This document shows positions 8,921-17,422 of a stretch of 64,000 nt of DNA, piece after piece. How positions within the stretch are numbered: position 1 is the stretch's first letter; each line of letters begins with the position of its first letter. Source of the stretch: Mesobacillus jeotgali (GTDB lineage: Bacteria; Bacillota; Bacilli; Bacillales; Cytobacillaceae); contig NZ_CP134494.1 in NCBI RefSeq assembly GCF_031759225.1, positions 436,001-500,000 on the forward strand, in the 5' to 3' direction. The notes under the pieces were generated by a model. It had not been told where the DNA came from. It saw nothing but the letters and a program-made list of their open reading frames with translations, and did not search any database. The position numbers were made by a program, and so were the translations under genes.

Positions 8921-9244
8921 TTACATAGTCGGTGCGTAGTTTGTATTTTTTTCAGCATCGGTTTCCTTTGCTAGCTCTTCCATTTCCATATGGGTCTGAG
9001 GGAAACCGTTGGCCTGCCATTCTGCGCGCATGGCGGAATCAAGCTGGGTGAGACCTCTTTCAGCTGGGTCTATGCCCGCATCGACACTCTCCATTTGGTC
9101 GAGTTTCTCGCTGTTTCTCATGTCTGTATCCTCAAGAAAACGAATCGCGTCCCGTTGGCTTTTACGATAAGCAGCTGTCAGCAACACGGCGCCGCCAGCT
9201 GACAGCAAGGAAGCCAGGACAAAGTTCTTGGTCGATTTCTTCAT
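8921..9244 (-). CDS. membrane-anchored protein of unknown function
   Basis: 107 residues. A hydrophobic segment at about residues 8-25 follows KKSTKNF and is followed by basic AYRKSQR, giving a single N-terminal anchor. The remaining 80 residues are charged and probably flexible (acidic, Met-rich EMEEL region). I recognise no family. GGAGG lies 9 bases before the ATG at 9244; the ATG two codons earlier is too close. Confidence 0.65.
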   Translation of the reverse strand: MKKSTKNFVLASLLSAGGAVLLTAAYRKSQRDAIRFLEDTDMRNSEKLDQMESVDAGIDPAERGLTQLDSAMRAEWQANGFPQTHMEMEELAKETDAEKNTNYAPTM

Positions 9245-9365
9245 TGTCATTTCCCTCCATTCGAAAATAACTCCTCTTGAACATCTATATTCCCGTTTAA
9301 TATGACTTTAAAGAGTCCAGTTATTTACATTTTTATTTCAGAAGGGAAGCTAGAGCGAGAGCCAT

Positions 9366-9830
9366 TTATTCTTCCATCATCTTCTGGTCAAGGTGTTCGA
9401 GAATCATTTTCCAGGCTGAATCATGGCGGCTTTTGGATAATTCGTGAGGAAATCCTTTGTGAGTCAGGCTCAGGTGAGTTCCATTCTCCCTTGGTTCAAG
9501 TTCGATGATCACCACGGTTTCGGCACCCTCAGTTCCTCCAGCACCTGTTACCCAGGTGAATTCAATCAGGCGGTCCGGGATCAACCGAAGAAATCTTCCG
9601 TAATGCGGGTGGCGCTGCTCAACAGAATCTTCTTCTGTTTTAAAGACGGTCTCGAAGAAAAATAGGGAATTGACTTCAGCCTTCATGATCAGCGTTCCGG
9701 GGGCAGCAAACCATTCGTCAAACTTCTCTGTCCATGCCGCATAAAGAACATCAGGGGAAGAGGCCATGCTGCGCTCTACTGTGAAGCCAAACGGTCTGGC
9801 TGAAAGGTCGGGGATTGTTATTAATTCCAT
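9366..9830 (-). CDS. SRPBCC (AHSA1/START-like) domain protein
   Basis: 154 residues with the AHSA1 pattern: an N-terminal TVERSMASSPDVLYAAWT strand-helix, an FDEWFAAPG loop, a central FLRLIPDRLIEFTWV and the C-terminal helix SAWKMILEHLDQKM. The fold makes a hydrophobic ligand cavity; the ligand is unknown. It is the last gene of a three-gene minus-strand operon (VOC, DUF1801, this). The ATG at 9830 is 8 bases after GGAG, better than the ATG two codons upstream. Confidence 0.85.
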   Translation of the reverse strand: MELITIPDLSARPFGFTVERSMASSPDVLYAAWTEKFDEWFAAPGTLIMKAEVNSLFFFETVFKTEEDSVEQRHPHYGRFLRLIPDRLIEFTWVTGAGGTEGAETVVIIELEPRENGTHLSLTHKGFPHELSKSRHDSAWKMILEHLDQKMMEE

Positions 9831-9842
9831 TTTCATGTCTCC

Positions 9843-10265
9843 TTATGTAGTAGGATATCTTTCTTTTAAAAATGTGACAGACTGATTGATTAATGCTTTT
9901 AAAACTTCTACATCAATATCAGCTACTTTGTTTATGTACACACACGCTTTTCCAGTGGTATGCTTGCCGAACTCCTCCAGCAATGTCTCTCTTTCAGTGT
10001 CACCGGTGGCAAAATACAGGCTGATTTTCGCTTTCCGAGGAGAGAAGCCTACAAGTGGCGCGTCGCCTTCGTGACCGGAATCATACTTGTAATGATAGGA
10101 TCCAAACCCGATGATACTAGGTCCCCACATTTTCGCAGGGTAACCGGTCGTTTCTGTAAAAATATCCAATAACCTGTAAGCATCCTCACGCTTTTTGGGG
10201 CTGTCGACGTTTTCGATGAACTCGATGACATTATTGTCGTTTTCCTTTGTTTTTAGTTCGTACAT
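9843..10265 (-). CDS. DUF1801 (YdhG-like) protein
   Basis: 140 residues with the DUF1801 pattern: DAYRLLDIFTETTGYPAKMWG, then IGFGSYHYKYDSG and FSPRKAKISLYF. These small cytosolic proteins have no firm function. It sits in the middle of the operon, 29 bases after the VOC gene and 12 bases before the SRPBCC start; the company of two ligand-binding folds hints at a role in handling small molecules, which is only inference. Confidence 0.8.
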   Translation of the reverse strand: MYELKTKENDNNVIEFIENVDSPKKREDAYRLLDIFTETTGYPAKMWGPSIIGFGSYHYKYDSGHEGDAPLVGFSPRKAKISLYFATGDTERETLLEEFGKHTTGKACVYINKVADIDVEVLKALINQSVTFLKERYPTT

Positions 10266-10294
10266 GGATCAAGAGGTCTCCTTTCGTTTGAATA

Positions 10295-10666
10295 TTATCT
10301 ATGTTGGTCAACTAGAATCTGATTGCCGTCAGGGTCTTCAATCGTAAAATGAGCCGGACCTTTTCCGGATTCATCTGCTTCAGTCAAAAACTTAATCCCT
10401 TTTCCTTTGAGCTGCTTTTGTAGTTCGCGAACATCCGTGAAGCTTTCCAGGTTTTCGGCATTCTCATTCCAACCCGGGTTAAAGGTAAGGATATTCTTTT
10501 CAAACATCCCCTGGAACAATCCGATAATGCAATTTTCATTCTTAAGAATCAGCCAGTTTTGACTGATGTCTCCTCCAAGGGCTTGAAATCCAAGGTTTTC
10601 GTAAAACATTTTTGAGGCTGCAATGTCTTTTACAGTCAGGCTTACAGAAAATGCACCGAGTTTCAT
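10295..10666 (-). CDS. VOC (glyoxalase/bleomycin-resistance) family protein
   Basis: 123 residues forming two beta-alpha-beta-beta-beta modules. The first begins [23 protein letters not shown]; the second ends [16 protein letters not shown]. The typical metal-binding positions are only partly evident (final E replaced by Q in NQILVDQ), so it may be a binding protein and not an enzyme. First gene of the VOC-DUF1801-SRPBCC operon. AAAGGAT precedes the ATG at 10666. Confidence 0.85.
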   Translation of the reverse strand: MKLGAFSVSLTVKDIAASKMFYENLGFQALGGDISQNWLILKNENCIIGLFQGMFEKNILTFNPGWNENAENLESFTDVRELQKQLKGKGIKFLTEADESGKGPAHFTIEDPDGNQILVDQHR

Positions 10667-10819
10667 ATTCACTACCATCCTTTTTATATAGAATCTTCTG
10701 ATATTTGAAAAATCTCACTCGTTTCTAGTATAGACAGGCATTTAGAAATTTACAATCAACCTCCAATAAGCCAAAGAAAAACCCCTCTGTCATAATTCGT
10801 TCAAAGCTTTTCAACAGAA

Positions 10820-10837
10820 TTGTGACTAATGTCACAA
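10820..10837. promoter_or_regulatory. Rex/FNR-type operator upstream of doxX copy 1
   Basis: TTGTGACTAATGTCACAA, a palindrome fitting TGTGA-N6-TCACA (FNR/CRP) and TTGTGA-N6-TCACAA (Rex). The same motif stands at the same distance from a matching promoter-like segment before the second doxX gene (31501). Confidence 0.6.
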
Positions 10838-10911
10838 CACAGTATTTTTTTGATTCAAATTTGATATCTTAATAGTGTAATAATAATAAATAACTTATTG
10901 GAGTGAAGAAC

Positions 10912-11424
10912 ATGTTTGCAAAATGGTTAAGAGAAAACAATGTTGCTGCTGGTCTATTGGCTGTTATTAGAATATGGCTTGGATATAACTGGATGACTGC
11001 TGGATGGGGTAAATTAACTGGAGGGTTCGACGCATCTGGATACTTGAAGAACGCCGTAGCGAATCCTGTAAAAGGTCCAGACGGAAGCATGGTATACGGC
11101 TGGTACGTGAACTTCCTTGAAAGCTTCGCGATCCCGAACGTCGATATATTCAACTTCATCGTTCCGCTAGGCGAATTTTTAGTCGGACTTGGTTTGATCC
11201 TTGGTACACTGACAACTGCTGCGATGTTCTTCGGCCTAGTGATGAACTTCAGCTTCTTCCTGGCTGGAACAGTATCTCACAACCCAACTGACATCTTCTT
11301 CGGCTTCATCATCCTGTTCGCTGGCTACAACGCTGGTAAATACGGTTTAGACCGCTGGGTTGTCCCATTCATCCGCAAAACAGTTTTCAAACGCGGAGAA
11401 GAAGCGACACGCAACGCTGCTTAA
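10912..11424 (+). CDS. DoxX family membrane protein, copy 1
   Basis: 170 residues with four hydrophobic spans. Family hallmarks are R-x-W-L-G-Y-NWMTAGWGKLTG near the N-terminus and PLGEFLVGLGLILGTLTT in the middle. DoxX/MhqP/CatD-like proteins sit in the cytoplasmic membrane and associate with quinone or thiol stress in several bacteria. It is about 90% identical to the gene at 31592, including leader and operator. GGAG lies 8 bases before the ATG at 10912. A redox regulator is likely. Confidence 0.85.
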   Translation: MFAKWLRENNVAAGLLAVIRIWLGYNWMTAGWGKLTGGFDASGYLKNAVANPVKGPDGSMVYGWYVNFLESFAIPNVDIFNFIVPLGEFLVGLGLILGTLTTAAMFFGLVMNFSFFLAGTVSHNPTDIFFGFIILFAGYNAGKYGLDRWVVPFIRKTVFKRGEEATRNAA

Positions 11425-11453
11425 CTTAAATTAAATCCCCATTTAATATAATT

Positions 11454-11484
11454 GGCTGCCGGGAAATCCGGCAGCCATTTTTAT
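11454..11484 (+). terminator. terminator of doxX copy 1
   Basis: GGCTGCCGG (11454-11462) pairs with CCGGCAGCC (11468-11476), followed by ATTTTT. Confidence 0.92.
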
Positions 11485-11881
11485 ATTCCCGAAAATAGAT
11501 TCTCCAATTGATTCCAGTGTTCCGCGATCCAGACATTTTCTTCGCGAAATCGTTTGAGGGGAGTGGAGTCTCCCATTTTGCTTAAATTGAAAAGGGGCGC
11601 TTTTCTTATTCAACAAACGGGCCCTATTGTTAAAGATCGCTTGGCAATAAGGATTAGTTAGTATAAAGATTGTATATATTTCACTTAAACTAAACCGATT
11701 TCAGTGTGAAAAATGTGGAGGAGAAATAGTCCCTGAATATTATAAAGGGATTTAGGAGTATCGACTACAGGATTTCCAATAATTATGGTGGAAGAAAAAA
11801 GACCGGACGTATTTTGTACGGTTTTTCTTATATTTTTGTAAGATAATGGAGTTTATCGCGTCTTATATGTAAGGAGGTGAG
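11485..11881 (+). other. intergenic region with degraded dispersed palindrome
   Basis: 397 bases with no credible gene. At 11608-11634 is a degraded copy of the dispersed palindrome: TTATTCAACAAACGGGCC, then CTATTGTTAA. At about 11797-11829 AAAAAGACCG pairs with CGGTTTTTCTT, a terminator-like hairpin close to the sigma gene. AAGGAGG at 11871 serves the sigma gene. Confidence 0.5.
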
Positions 11882-12370
11882 ATGGTGACACAGATTGAGG
11901 ATATTTATAATACATACTTTAAAGATGTATTTTTATATGTGTATAGTTTGTCTGGCGATAAGCATATCGCTGAAGATATTACTTCGGAAACTTTTATGAA
12001 GGCACTAACATCGCTAGACAGTTTCAGAGGGGAAAGTGATATCCGTGTTTGGTTATGCCAAATTGCCAAAAACAGTTATTACTCTTACTTGGGTAAGAAA
12101 AAAAACTTTGTAGATTTAGAGTCACTTCCGGAATCAGCTAGTGAAGACAATGTAGAACAAGAAATAACCACTTCGCAAGCGTCTATGAAGGTACATGAAA
12201 TTATCCAGAATTTAAAAGAGCCATATAAAAAAGTCTTTACGCTCCGTGTATTTGGAGAACTGTCATTTAAGCAAATTGGCAAATTGTATGCAAAAAGTGA
12301 TAACTGGGCTTGTGTTACTTATCACCGTGCTAGAGAAAAGATTAAAGCGCGATTGGAGGATTATCGATGA
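11882..12370 (+). CDS. ECF-type RNA polymerase sigma factor
   Basis: 162 residues with sigma-70 region 2 (about 8-75: LYVYSLSGDKHIAEDITSETF and FRGESDIRVWLCQIAKNSYY) and region 4 (about 103-158: LKEPYKKVFTLRVFGELSFKQIG then a helix-turn-helix). It directs RNA polymerase to a stress regulon. Its stop overlaps the start of the next gene, a zinc-finger membrane anti-sigma factor, by four bases (ATGA), so the two are translationally coupled. AAGGAGG is 4 bases from the ATG and 7 from the following GTG; either start is possible. Confidence 0.88.
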   Translation: MVTQIEDIYNTYFKDVFLYVYSLSGDKHIAEDITSETFMKALTSLDSFRGESDIRVWLCQIAKNSYYSYLGKKKNFVDLESLPESASEDNVEQEITTSQASMKVHEIIQNLKEPYKKVFTLRVFGELSFKQIGKLYAKSDNWACVTYHRAREKIKARLEDYR

Positions 12371-13272
12371 AAATTAGTTGTAATATGATTAGGGATATAC
12401 TGCCTTTATATGTCGAGAATATGGCAAGTCAAGATACTAGAGATATCGTTGAAGAACATATAGCTTCTTGTGAAAACTGCAAAAAACGACTTGAAGAAAT
12501 GAGGACGCTTGAAGAACTGCCAATAGATACCGATATAGCTCCCTTAAGAAATATACAAAATACATTGCGAAGGGAAAAGCTGCAAACGATTATTCTTTCA
12601 GTCATGGTAACATTGGTTTTTGCAGTGGTTACAATGGCTTATCTGACAGAGCCAGCATACATTTCTTATAATGAAAATGCGGTTTCAATCATTGAAAAGA
12701 ATGACGGAACTGTACTTTTGAATTTTAGTGAAGAAGTCTCCGGATTCCATGTAGAACAATATCCCGCAGCAGACAATTCAGGTTATGTCTATGATATAAC
12801 TACATGGGAAACGATTTGGCAACATAAAATAAGCAAAAACAACCTAGAAAATACTGTCTTAAACCCGAATGGAGAAACGGTCGCTTCAATCTATTATTAC
12901 AATACCGATGGAAGTGAAAATATTTTAATTTATGGAGATCCAATAACGGATGGTTCTATCATTACGTTACCTCGGCTAGTTTTAAGCTACTATGTGATGT
13001 TTGCTATAGGATTTTTACTTATTTGTGGAATTGGATTGGCCATATTCCGTAAGAATGAAAAAATAAGAAATGGACTAGAAAAAATAATTCTATTGCCTAT
13101 CTCCTACCTGTTTGCTCACTTAACTATAAAAGGTCTTCACTCAACAACTTACCTTGCTAGTCGAGACTTTTATGCAATATTACTAGTCACAATTTCTTTG
13201 TATTTTGCGTTGTTAGCTGGAAGGAACATATTAAAAAAAATATCAATCAAGAAGCCGAAAAGCACTTTATAA
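12367..13272 (+). CDS. anti-sigma factor, zf-HC2 membrane protein
   Basis: 301 residues. The N-terminal zinc-binding anti-sigma domain has C5, then H32-x3-C36-x2-C39 (HIASCENC). One span follows at about 77-95 and an extracytoplasmic sensor-like part at about 96-200, with three further spans toward the C-terminus. It should hold the upstream ECF sigma factor at the membrane until a signal is received. The signal is unknown. Coupled to the sigma gene by a 4-base overlap. Confidence 0.85.
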   Translation: MKISCNMIRDILPLYVENMASQDTRDIVEEHIASCENCKKRLEEMRTLEELPIDTDIAPLRNIQNTLRREKLQTIILSVMVTLVFAVVTMAYLTEPAYISYNENAVSIIEKNDGTVLLNFSEEVSGFHVEQYPAADNSGYVYDITTWETIWQHKISKNNLENTVLNPNGETVASIYYYNTDGSENILIYGDPITDGSIITLPRLVLSYYVMFAIGFLLICGIGLAIFRKNEKIRNGLEKIILLPISYLFAHLTIKGLHSTTYLASRDFYAILLVTISLYFALLAGRNILKKISIKKPKSTL

Positions 13273-13274
13273 TA

Positions 13275-13454
13275 GTTGTTGCTTTCAGCGATTTTTTTCT
13301 AAATTACAGTTCTATTTTACTTGATTCGGAAAAGTTTCCTGATGTATTCAGAGTTCTAAAACATGGCCAAAAAGTATCCTTTGAATTGGTTGAATACCCA
13401 ATTTCTATTGTTCAGGGGCCAGTTGCAGAAGATGGACTCATTATTTCTGATTAA
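13275..13454 (+). pseudogene. fragment resembling the C-terminal half of a cold-shock domain
   Basis: An open frame without a start codon runs to TAA 13452-13454. It reads FLNYSSILLDSEKFPDVFRV, then LKHGQKVSFELVE and GPVAEDGLIISD. This weakly resembles the second half of a cold-shock domain (HFSAI, FKSLEEGQKVSFEVVEG, GPQA). It overlaps the end of the anti-sigma gene in another frame and is followed by dispersed-repeat sequence, so it is probably a remnant left by rearrangement. Confidence 0.4.
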
Positions 13455-13659
13455 TGAGTCCATCTTCAACGAACGGGTGCGTTGATCCAGAAGGATTAAG
13501 GCACCTTTTTGTTGAAATCCTTATTGAACAAACGGGGCAGCATTCCTGTAATGAAGGAAAATGGTGTTTGAACAAAAAAATAACCTCTTGGTAGAATGAG
13601 AGAGTCCTGACGCTGGCCAGCAAAAAGGACAGATATCTCAAATACCAGGAGGCTTTAAA

Positions 13660-14955
13660 ATGAATTATAACCAGAATAAGAAGATTGCTCAAATAACTTC
13701 TCAGACTCTTATTATAGGAGTCGATATTGCCAAATTCAAGCATGTGGCACGGGCTCAAGATTTTAGGGGAATAGAGTTTGGATCTCCATGTCAATTTGAA
13801 AATACTAAAGAAGGAATTGAGCATTTTCTTAAATGGATTTCGGAAATTAAAAAAGAACAGCGTATGGAAAAAGTGATGGTTGGCATGGAGCCGACAGGCC
13901 ATTATTGGTTTAACTTGGCCCATATTTTAAAAGATAACGGGATTAAATTTGTCGCTGTAAACCCCTTGCACGTCAAGAAAAGCAAGGAGTTGGATGATAA
14001 CTCACCTACGAAGAATGATGTGAAAGATGCCAAGGTCATAGCTCAGCTGGTCAAGGACGGAAGATACGCAGAACCTACGATACCGCAAGGTGTTTATGCA
14101 GAACTCCGGGTGGCAAAGAAAATTCGCGATCTTTTAACTGAAGACCTACAAACGGTCCAAGGACAGGTACACAACTGGATTGACCGGTATTTTCCGGAAT
14201 TCCTCAAGGTATTTAAGAAATGGGAAGGTAAGGCTGCTTTACAATTCTTAAAGCTCTATGCCTTGCCACATGAAATAGCTGTATTCACCGAAGAAGAACT
14301 ACTCGTTCATTTGAGAAAATCCGTATCACGGAGTGTTGGATTAAACAAGATTCGCGAGTTAAAACAGGCAGCCAGTAAGTCCATCGGACTTCGACAAGGT
14401 GCTGAAATGGCCAGGCTTGAGCTAAAAACCATTCTGGCTAAGTATGAATTAATCCAGTTACAATTCGGAGAATTGGATGCAAGACTTGACGGTCTGCTTA
14501 ATGATATTCCAGGTGTACAACAAATGTTAGCGATAAAAGGTGTGGGCAGGGATACAATTGCCGGCTTCTTCGCTGAAGTAGGAGATTTAGGCGAATATAA
14601 TCATCCCAGGCAAATTATCAAGCTGGCCGGTTTAAGCTTGAAAGAAAATACATCGGGTAAGCACAAAGGAAAAACGACCATTACAAAAAGGGGCCGTAAG
14701 AAGCTAAGGGCCCTGTTATTCAGGGTTTGTATGATTCTTGTCGCCAAAAATACGGCATTTAAGGCGTTACATGCGTACTATACTCAACGTCCGGATAATC
14801 CATTAAAGAAGATGCAGTCCCTGATCGCTTTGTGTAATAAACTAATCCGGATCCTCTTTAGTATTGGTAAAAAGCAATTTGAGTTTAATGAAGAAAAGAT
14901 GTTAAAGGACATCCCTCATTTGGCACTAGCCCAGAAGACGGAAATGGCAGCGTAA
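13660..14955 (+). CDS. IS110-family transposase (DEDD recombinase), copy 1
   Basis: 431 residues. The N-terminal RuvC-like DEDD domain shows GVDIAKFKH (D), GMEPTGHYW (E) and NDVKDAKVIAQLV (D, D). The C-terminal Tnp20 domain has IKGVGRDTIAGFFAEVG, HPRQIIKLAGL and the KRGRKKLRALLFR block around the catalytic serine region. This enzyme, guided by an element-encoded RNA, cuts and joins donor and target DNA. AGGAGG precedes the ATG. Identical to the protein at 17423, so transposition or duplication was recent. Confidence 0.95.
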   Translation: MNYNQNKKIAQITSQTLIIGVDIAKFKHVARAQDFRGIEFGSPCQFENTKEGIEHFLKWISEIKKEQRMEKVMVGMEPTGHYWFNLAHILKDNGIKFVAVNPLHVKKSKELDDNSPTKNDVKDAKVIAQLVKDGRYAEPTIPQGVYAELRVAKKIRDLLTEDLQTVQGQVHNWIDRYFPEFLKVFKKWEGKAALQFLKLYALPHEIAVFTEEELLVHLRKSVSRSVGLNKIRELKQAASKSIGLRQGAEMARLELKTILAKYELIQLQFGELDARLDGLLNDIPGVQQMLAIKGVGRDTIAGFFAEVGDLGEYNHPRQIIKLAGLSLKENTSGKHKGKTTITKRGRKKLRALLFRVCMILVAKNTAFKALHAYYTQRPDNPLKKMQSLIALCNKLIRILFSIGKKQFEFNEEKMLKDIPHLALAQKTEMAA

Positions 14956-15012
14956 CTCTGTTTTAGTTTAGATGAATAGTAGTTCTGGTTTTATAGATTT
15001 TGGAGACATTTG

Positions 15013-15215
15013 AAGCACGGATTAGTCGGCAAAGCAACTAAATTACGGGCTAAGACCCTGTGGGGCAGCATGGCTGACATCCACCTCATGGAAAGGTTGG
15101 ACGAAGGAATTTGAGAGCGAAGACTCTGTGAGGCATGGGAGGGTTGACCTCCATGAGTAAATGTGGACATCCACCAGTGCGGTTATATTTTTACTCATCC
15201 ACCATTTTCTGTAAG
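15013..15215 (+). ncRNA. candidate bridge/seek RNA of IS copy 1
   Basis: The 3' non-coding part of the element is dense with stems: GGG-CTAAGA-CCC, GTGG...CCAC around CAGC-ATG-GCTG, CATGGGAGG with CCTCCATG, and GTGG-ACAT-CCAC. Guide RNAs of IS1111-type elements are known to come from this position. The segment GGGGCAGCAT (15062-15071) is identical to the left junction of both copies (target GGGGCAG plus element CAT), which fits a target guide. Exact RNA ends are a guess. Confidence 0.5.
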
Positions 15216-15421
15216 GAACTGGTTAGTGGGTTGTAGCTCTTTTTTCTTACTCTGTCCAAAAAAATCCTTTCAAGTGAAGATCCTCCATTTATAAAGCCAG
15301 TTACCGGAAGGTAAACGACTATGAAATTCTAAGAAAACATGAGTAAATCGGCGTTTTGGCTTCATTTATTGAGGGAGGAATGTTGAATAAGGGAATTGGA
15401 TATTTGCAAGGGGTGTTAACA

Positions 15422-15886
15422 ATGAATTTTGAAGAAATTGATATAAAGAAACATCGAGATACAGTAGTTGCATTTAGGAAAGATTCATTTTATGTAAGTT
15501 TTGGAGATACTACAGGGTTCGGTGATGAAAAAGAATATCTCCATTGGTTAGATGAAAAAATATCAACTTTTCCAAAAGGCTTTATTTTAGTGGAGGAGGA
15601 CGGTAAATATATCGGGCAACTTGAATTAACCGTTCGTGAGTATGAAGGTAACAATATTGGTTATGTAAATCTTTATTATTTAATACCCGAAATGCGTGGG
15701 AAGGGCAGAGGAAAAGAATTGCACAGTTATGCTTTGCAATTTTTCGCAGACAGCAAAGTAAGTGAGTATCATCTGAGAGTTTCCCCATCAAATGCTGCTG
15801 CGATTAAATTTTATCGTAAAATGGGAATGGAAGAAGTTGGTCCAGAGGTTGATGGGAAAGTTATAAGGATGAAGGGTTATTTATAA
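15422..15886 (+). CDS. GNAT family N-acetyltransferase
   Basis: 154 residues. The GNAT fold shows a central YVNLYYLIPEMRGKGRGKEL, which holds the acetyl-CoA pyrophosphate loop (RGKGRGK), and the C-terminal SNAAAIKFYRKMGMEEVG. The acceptor substrate is unknown. AAGGGGTG precedes the ATG at 15422. An open frame continues upstream into the insertion sequence but is not needed. It lies just past the right end of IS copy 1 and is followed by a dispersed palindrome. Confidence 0.85.
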   Translation: MNFEEIDIKKHRDTVVAFRKDSFYVSFGDTTGFGDEKEYLHWLDEKISTFPKGFILVEEDGKYIGQLELTVREYEGNNIGYVNLYYLIPEMRGKGRGKELHSYALQFFADSKVSEYHLRVSPSNAAAIKFYRKMGMEEVGPEVDGKVIRMKGYL

Positions 15887-15925
15887 GCGATGATTCAGGG
15901 TAGCTTATCTCCCTTTTGTTGAATT

Positions 15926-15960
15926 CCTTATTCAACTATCGAGGCAGGATAGTGGACAAG
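15926..15960. repeat. dispersed palindrome, intact copy
   Basis: CTTATTCAACTATC (15927-15940) pairs with GATAGTGGACAAG (15948-15960) around GAGGCAG. It is the best uninterrupted copy of the element that is split by the insertion sequences and intron elsewhere, preceded by the usual CCTTTTGTTGAATT. Confidence 0.7.
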
Positions 15961-15987
15961 ACTATAGCATATTTAGGGGGAGGAACG

Positions 15988-16824
15988 ATGCAATTACACA
16001 ACGGGCTGAACTCTTTTTTTAATGTAATTAAAAACTTGGAAAATAACCAAAGCAAAGAGGAAGCTTGGCTGAACTATTACAAAGAGTACAAAGAAATATT
16101 CGATACCATATTTGCTAATTTGTATATGACAGATATAAATAAAATAAAACAGGATATAGTTCCCCATATTGATTTGTATTCTTTAGCTGAACAGGCAAAT
16201 AAAAGTTCACAAGTTATAGACCAAGCAGAGGTAATTGAAGTACTGAAAAAGTCTGGTGATTACTTTAAATTCACAAAGGAATTTGATGTTTATATGTTGG
16301 TCGGTTTTGGACACATAGATGGAACGGCCTTGCCTGCTGCATCCAGACCATTTTTATATTTAGGTTTGGAAAGACTTTCAAATATTGATATTGAGAGATT
16401 AATACAGCACGAATTTAATCATCTGGTGCGTTTTGATTCCTTGTTAGAAGATAATATGACGGTAGGGCAGTTAATTATAGCAGAAGGTCTTGCAACTTTA
16501 ACTCCCTTGATTATGAATAAGATGGATTTTTCTCATAGTAATCTTCAGAATATGTTGTTTTTAGATGATCAACAATACAATCGTCTAAAAGAGAATATTC
16601 ATTTAATTGAGCAAGATATTAAAACCGATTTTGAGAAAAAAATAACCCCATCTCTTATGGCAAAATACTTTATGTTGAATGAGAATTTGAAATTCGGCAA
16701 ATCCGGCTATTTTTTCGGGATGCAAGTAATACTCACACTACTGAAAAATGGATGGGAACTAAGGGATCTAACCTTTTTAAATTCAAATTTAATTTGGAAT
16801 GAATATCAAAAATTGAGATATTGA
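15988..16824 (+). CDS. putative Zn-dependent protease-like protein (DUF2268 type)
   Basis: 278 residues. HEFNH at residues 141-145 is an HExxH zinc-metalloprotease motif, followed about 30 residues later by IIAEGLAT, where E could be the third ligand. A strand reading VYMLVGFGHIDGTA precedes it, as in the DUF2268 predicted proteases. No signal peptide, so probably cytoplasmic. Substrate unknown. GGGGGAGG precedes the ATG at 15988; the frame extends upstream without a better start. Confidence 0.65.
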   Translation: MQLHNGLNSFFNVIKNLENNQSKEEAWLNYYKEYKEIFDTIFANLYMTDINKIKQDIVPHIDLYSLAEQANKSSQVIDQAEVIEVLKKSGDYFKFTKEFDVYMLVGFGHIDGTALPAASRPFLYLGLERLSNIDIERLIQHEFNHLVRFDSLLEDNMTVGQLIIAEGLATLTPLIMNKMDFSHSNLQNMLFLDDQQYNRLKENIHLIEQDIKTDFEKKITPSLMAKYFMLNENLKFGKSGYFFGMQVILTLLKNGWELRDLTFLNSNLIWNEYQKLRY

Positions 16825-16929
16825 AAGAATACTTAAAAGCGTTCGCGATGGCCAAATTACAAAATTGGCTTCTTTCACTAACGGTGCAGGATAGTTAACT
16901 TAGATAAGGTGCAATACAGGAGGTTATAA

Positions 16930-17220
16930 ATGGAGATTCCAAGTGAACTAGATGGTGCAAGTGTAATCCATATTACTAAAAATTCATTGGAAAATACATT
17001 TGGGTATATCGGGTTCGTTGATGATAAAAGAAATTTAATTGATACAATCGATATAACTGCTGTTGCAATTTGCCGATATGATGGTAGTGTTGAATGTTAT
17101 CTTTTTTCTTGTGGCATAAATTGGGAAGTTATTGGTGATAAGGTTTACGACACAATAGAAGACGCGAAAAAGAGTGCTATGAACAGCCATAATGTTAAAG
17201 AAGAGGACTGGATTTTTTAA
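16930..17220 (+). CDS. small protein of unknown function
   Basis: 96 residues with an excellent AGGAGGT site 7 bases before the ATG. It is acidic with no membrane span; segments such as AVAICRYDGSVECYLFSC and YDTIEDAKKSAMNSHNV suggest a compact alpha/beta protein. I recognise no family. It stands directly upstream of IS copy 2, preceded at about 16878-16915 by a degraded dispersed repeat (CTAACGGTGCAGGATAGTTA). Confidence 0.55.
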   Translation: MEIPSELDGASVIHITKNSLENTFGYIGFVDDKRNLIDTIDITAVAICRYDGSVECYLFSCGINWEVIGDKVYDTIEDAKKSAMNSHNVKEEDWIF

Positions 17221-17422
17221 TATGAAAATTGAAGGAATAACATTAAATTATCGAGTTGGATAACCTTTAATTAACCAAAGTCTTATTCAACAAACGGGGG
17301 CAGCATTCCTGTAATGAAGGAAAATGGTGTTTGAACAAAAAAATAACCTCTTGGTAGAATGAGAGAGTCCTGACGCTGGCCAGCAAAAAGGACAGATATC
17401 TCAAATACCAGGAGGCTTTAAA

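Larger units (their letters stand above)
13541..15377 (+). mobile_element. IS110-family (IS1111-type) insertion sequence, copy 1
   Basis: 1837 bp, identical as far as I can read to 17304-19140 (offset 3763 throughout). Ends were set by where the copies diverge: CAGCATTCC at the left and TTGAGGGAG at the right, with AG shared by both junctions. Subterminal inverted repeats, AATGAAG at 13550 and its complement at 15360-15366, lie about 11 bases inside each end, as in the IS1111 group. A single DEDD transposase is followed by about 420 bases of structured non-coding DNA. It has split a dispersed palindrome: left arm TTATTGAACAAACGGGG, right arm GAATGTTGAATAAGG. Confidence 0.9.

Noticed and set aside
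11882..13272. Defence or toxin-antitoxin system in the accessory block
   Set aside because: No recognisable defence domains; the sigma/anti-sigma pair and small unknown genes do not support one.
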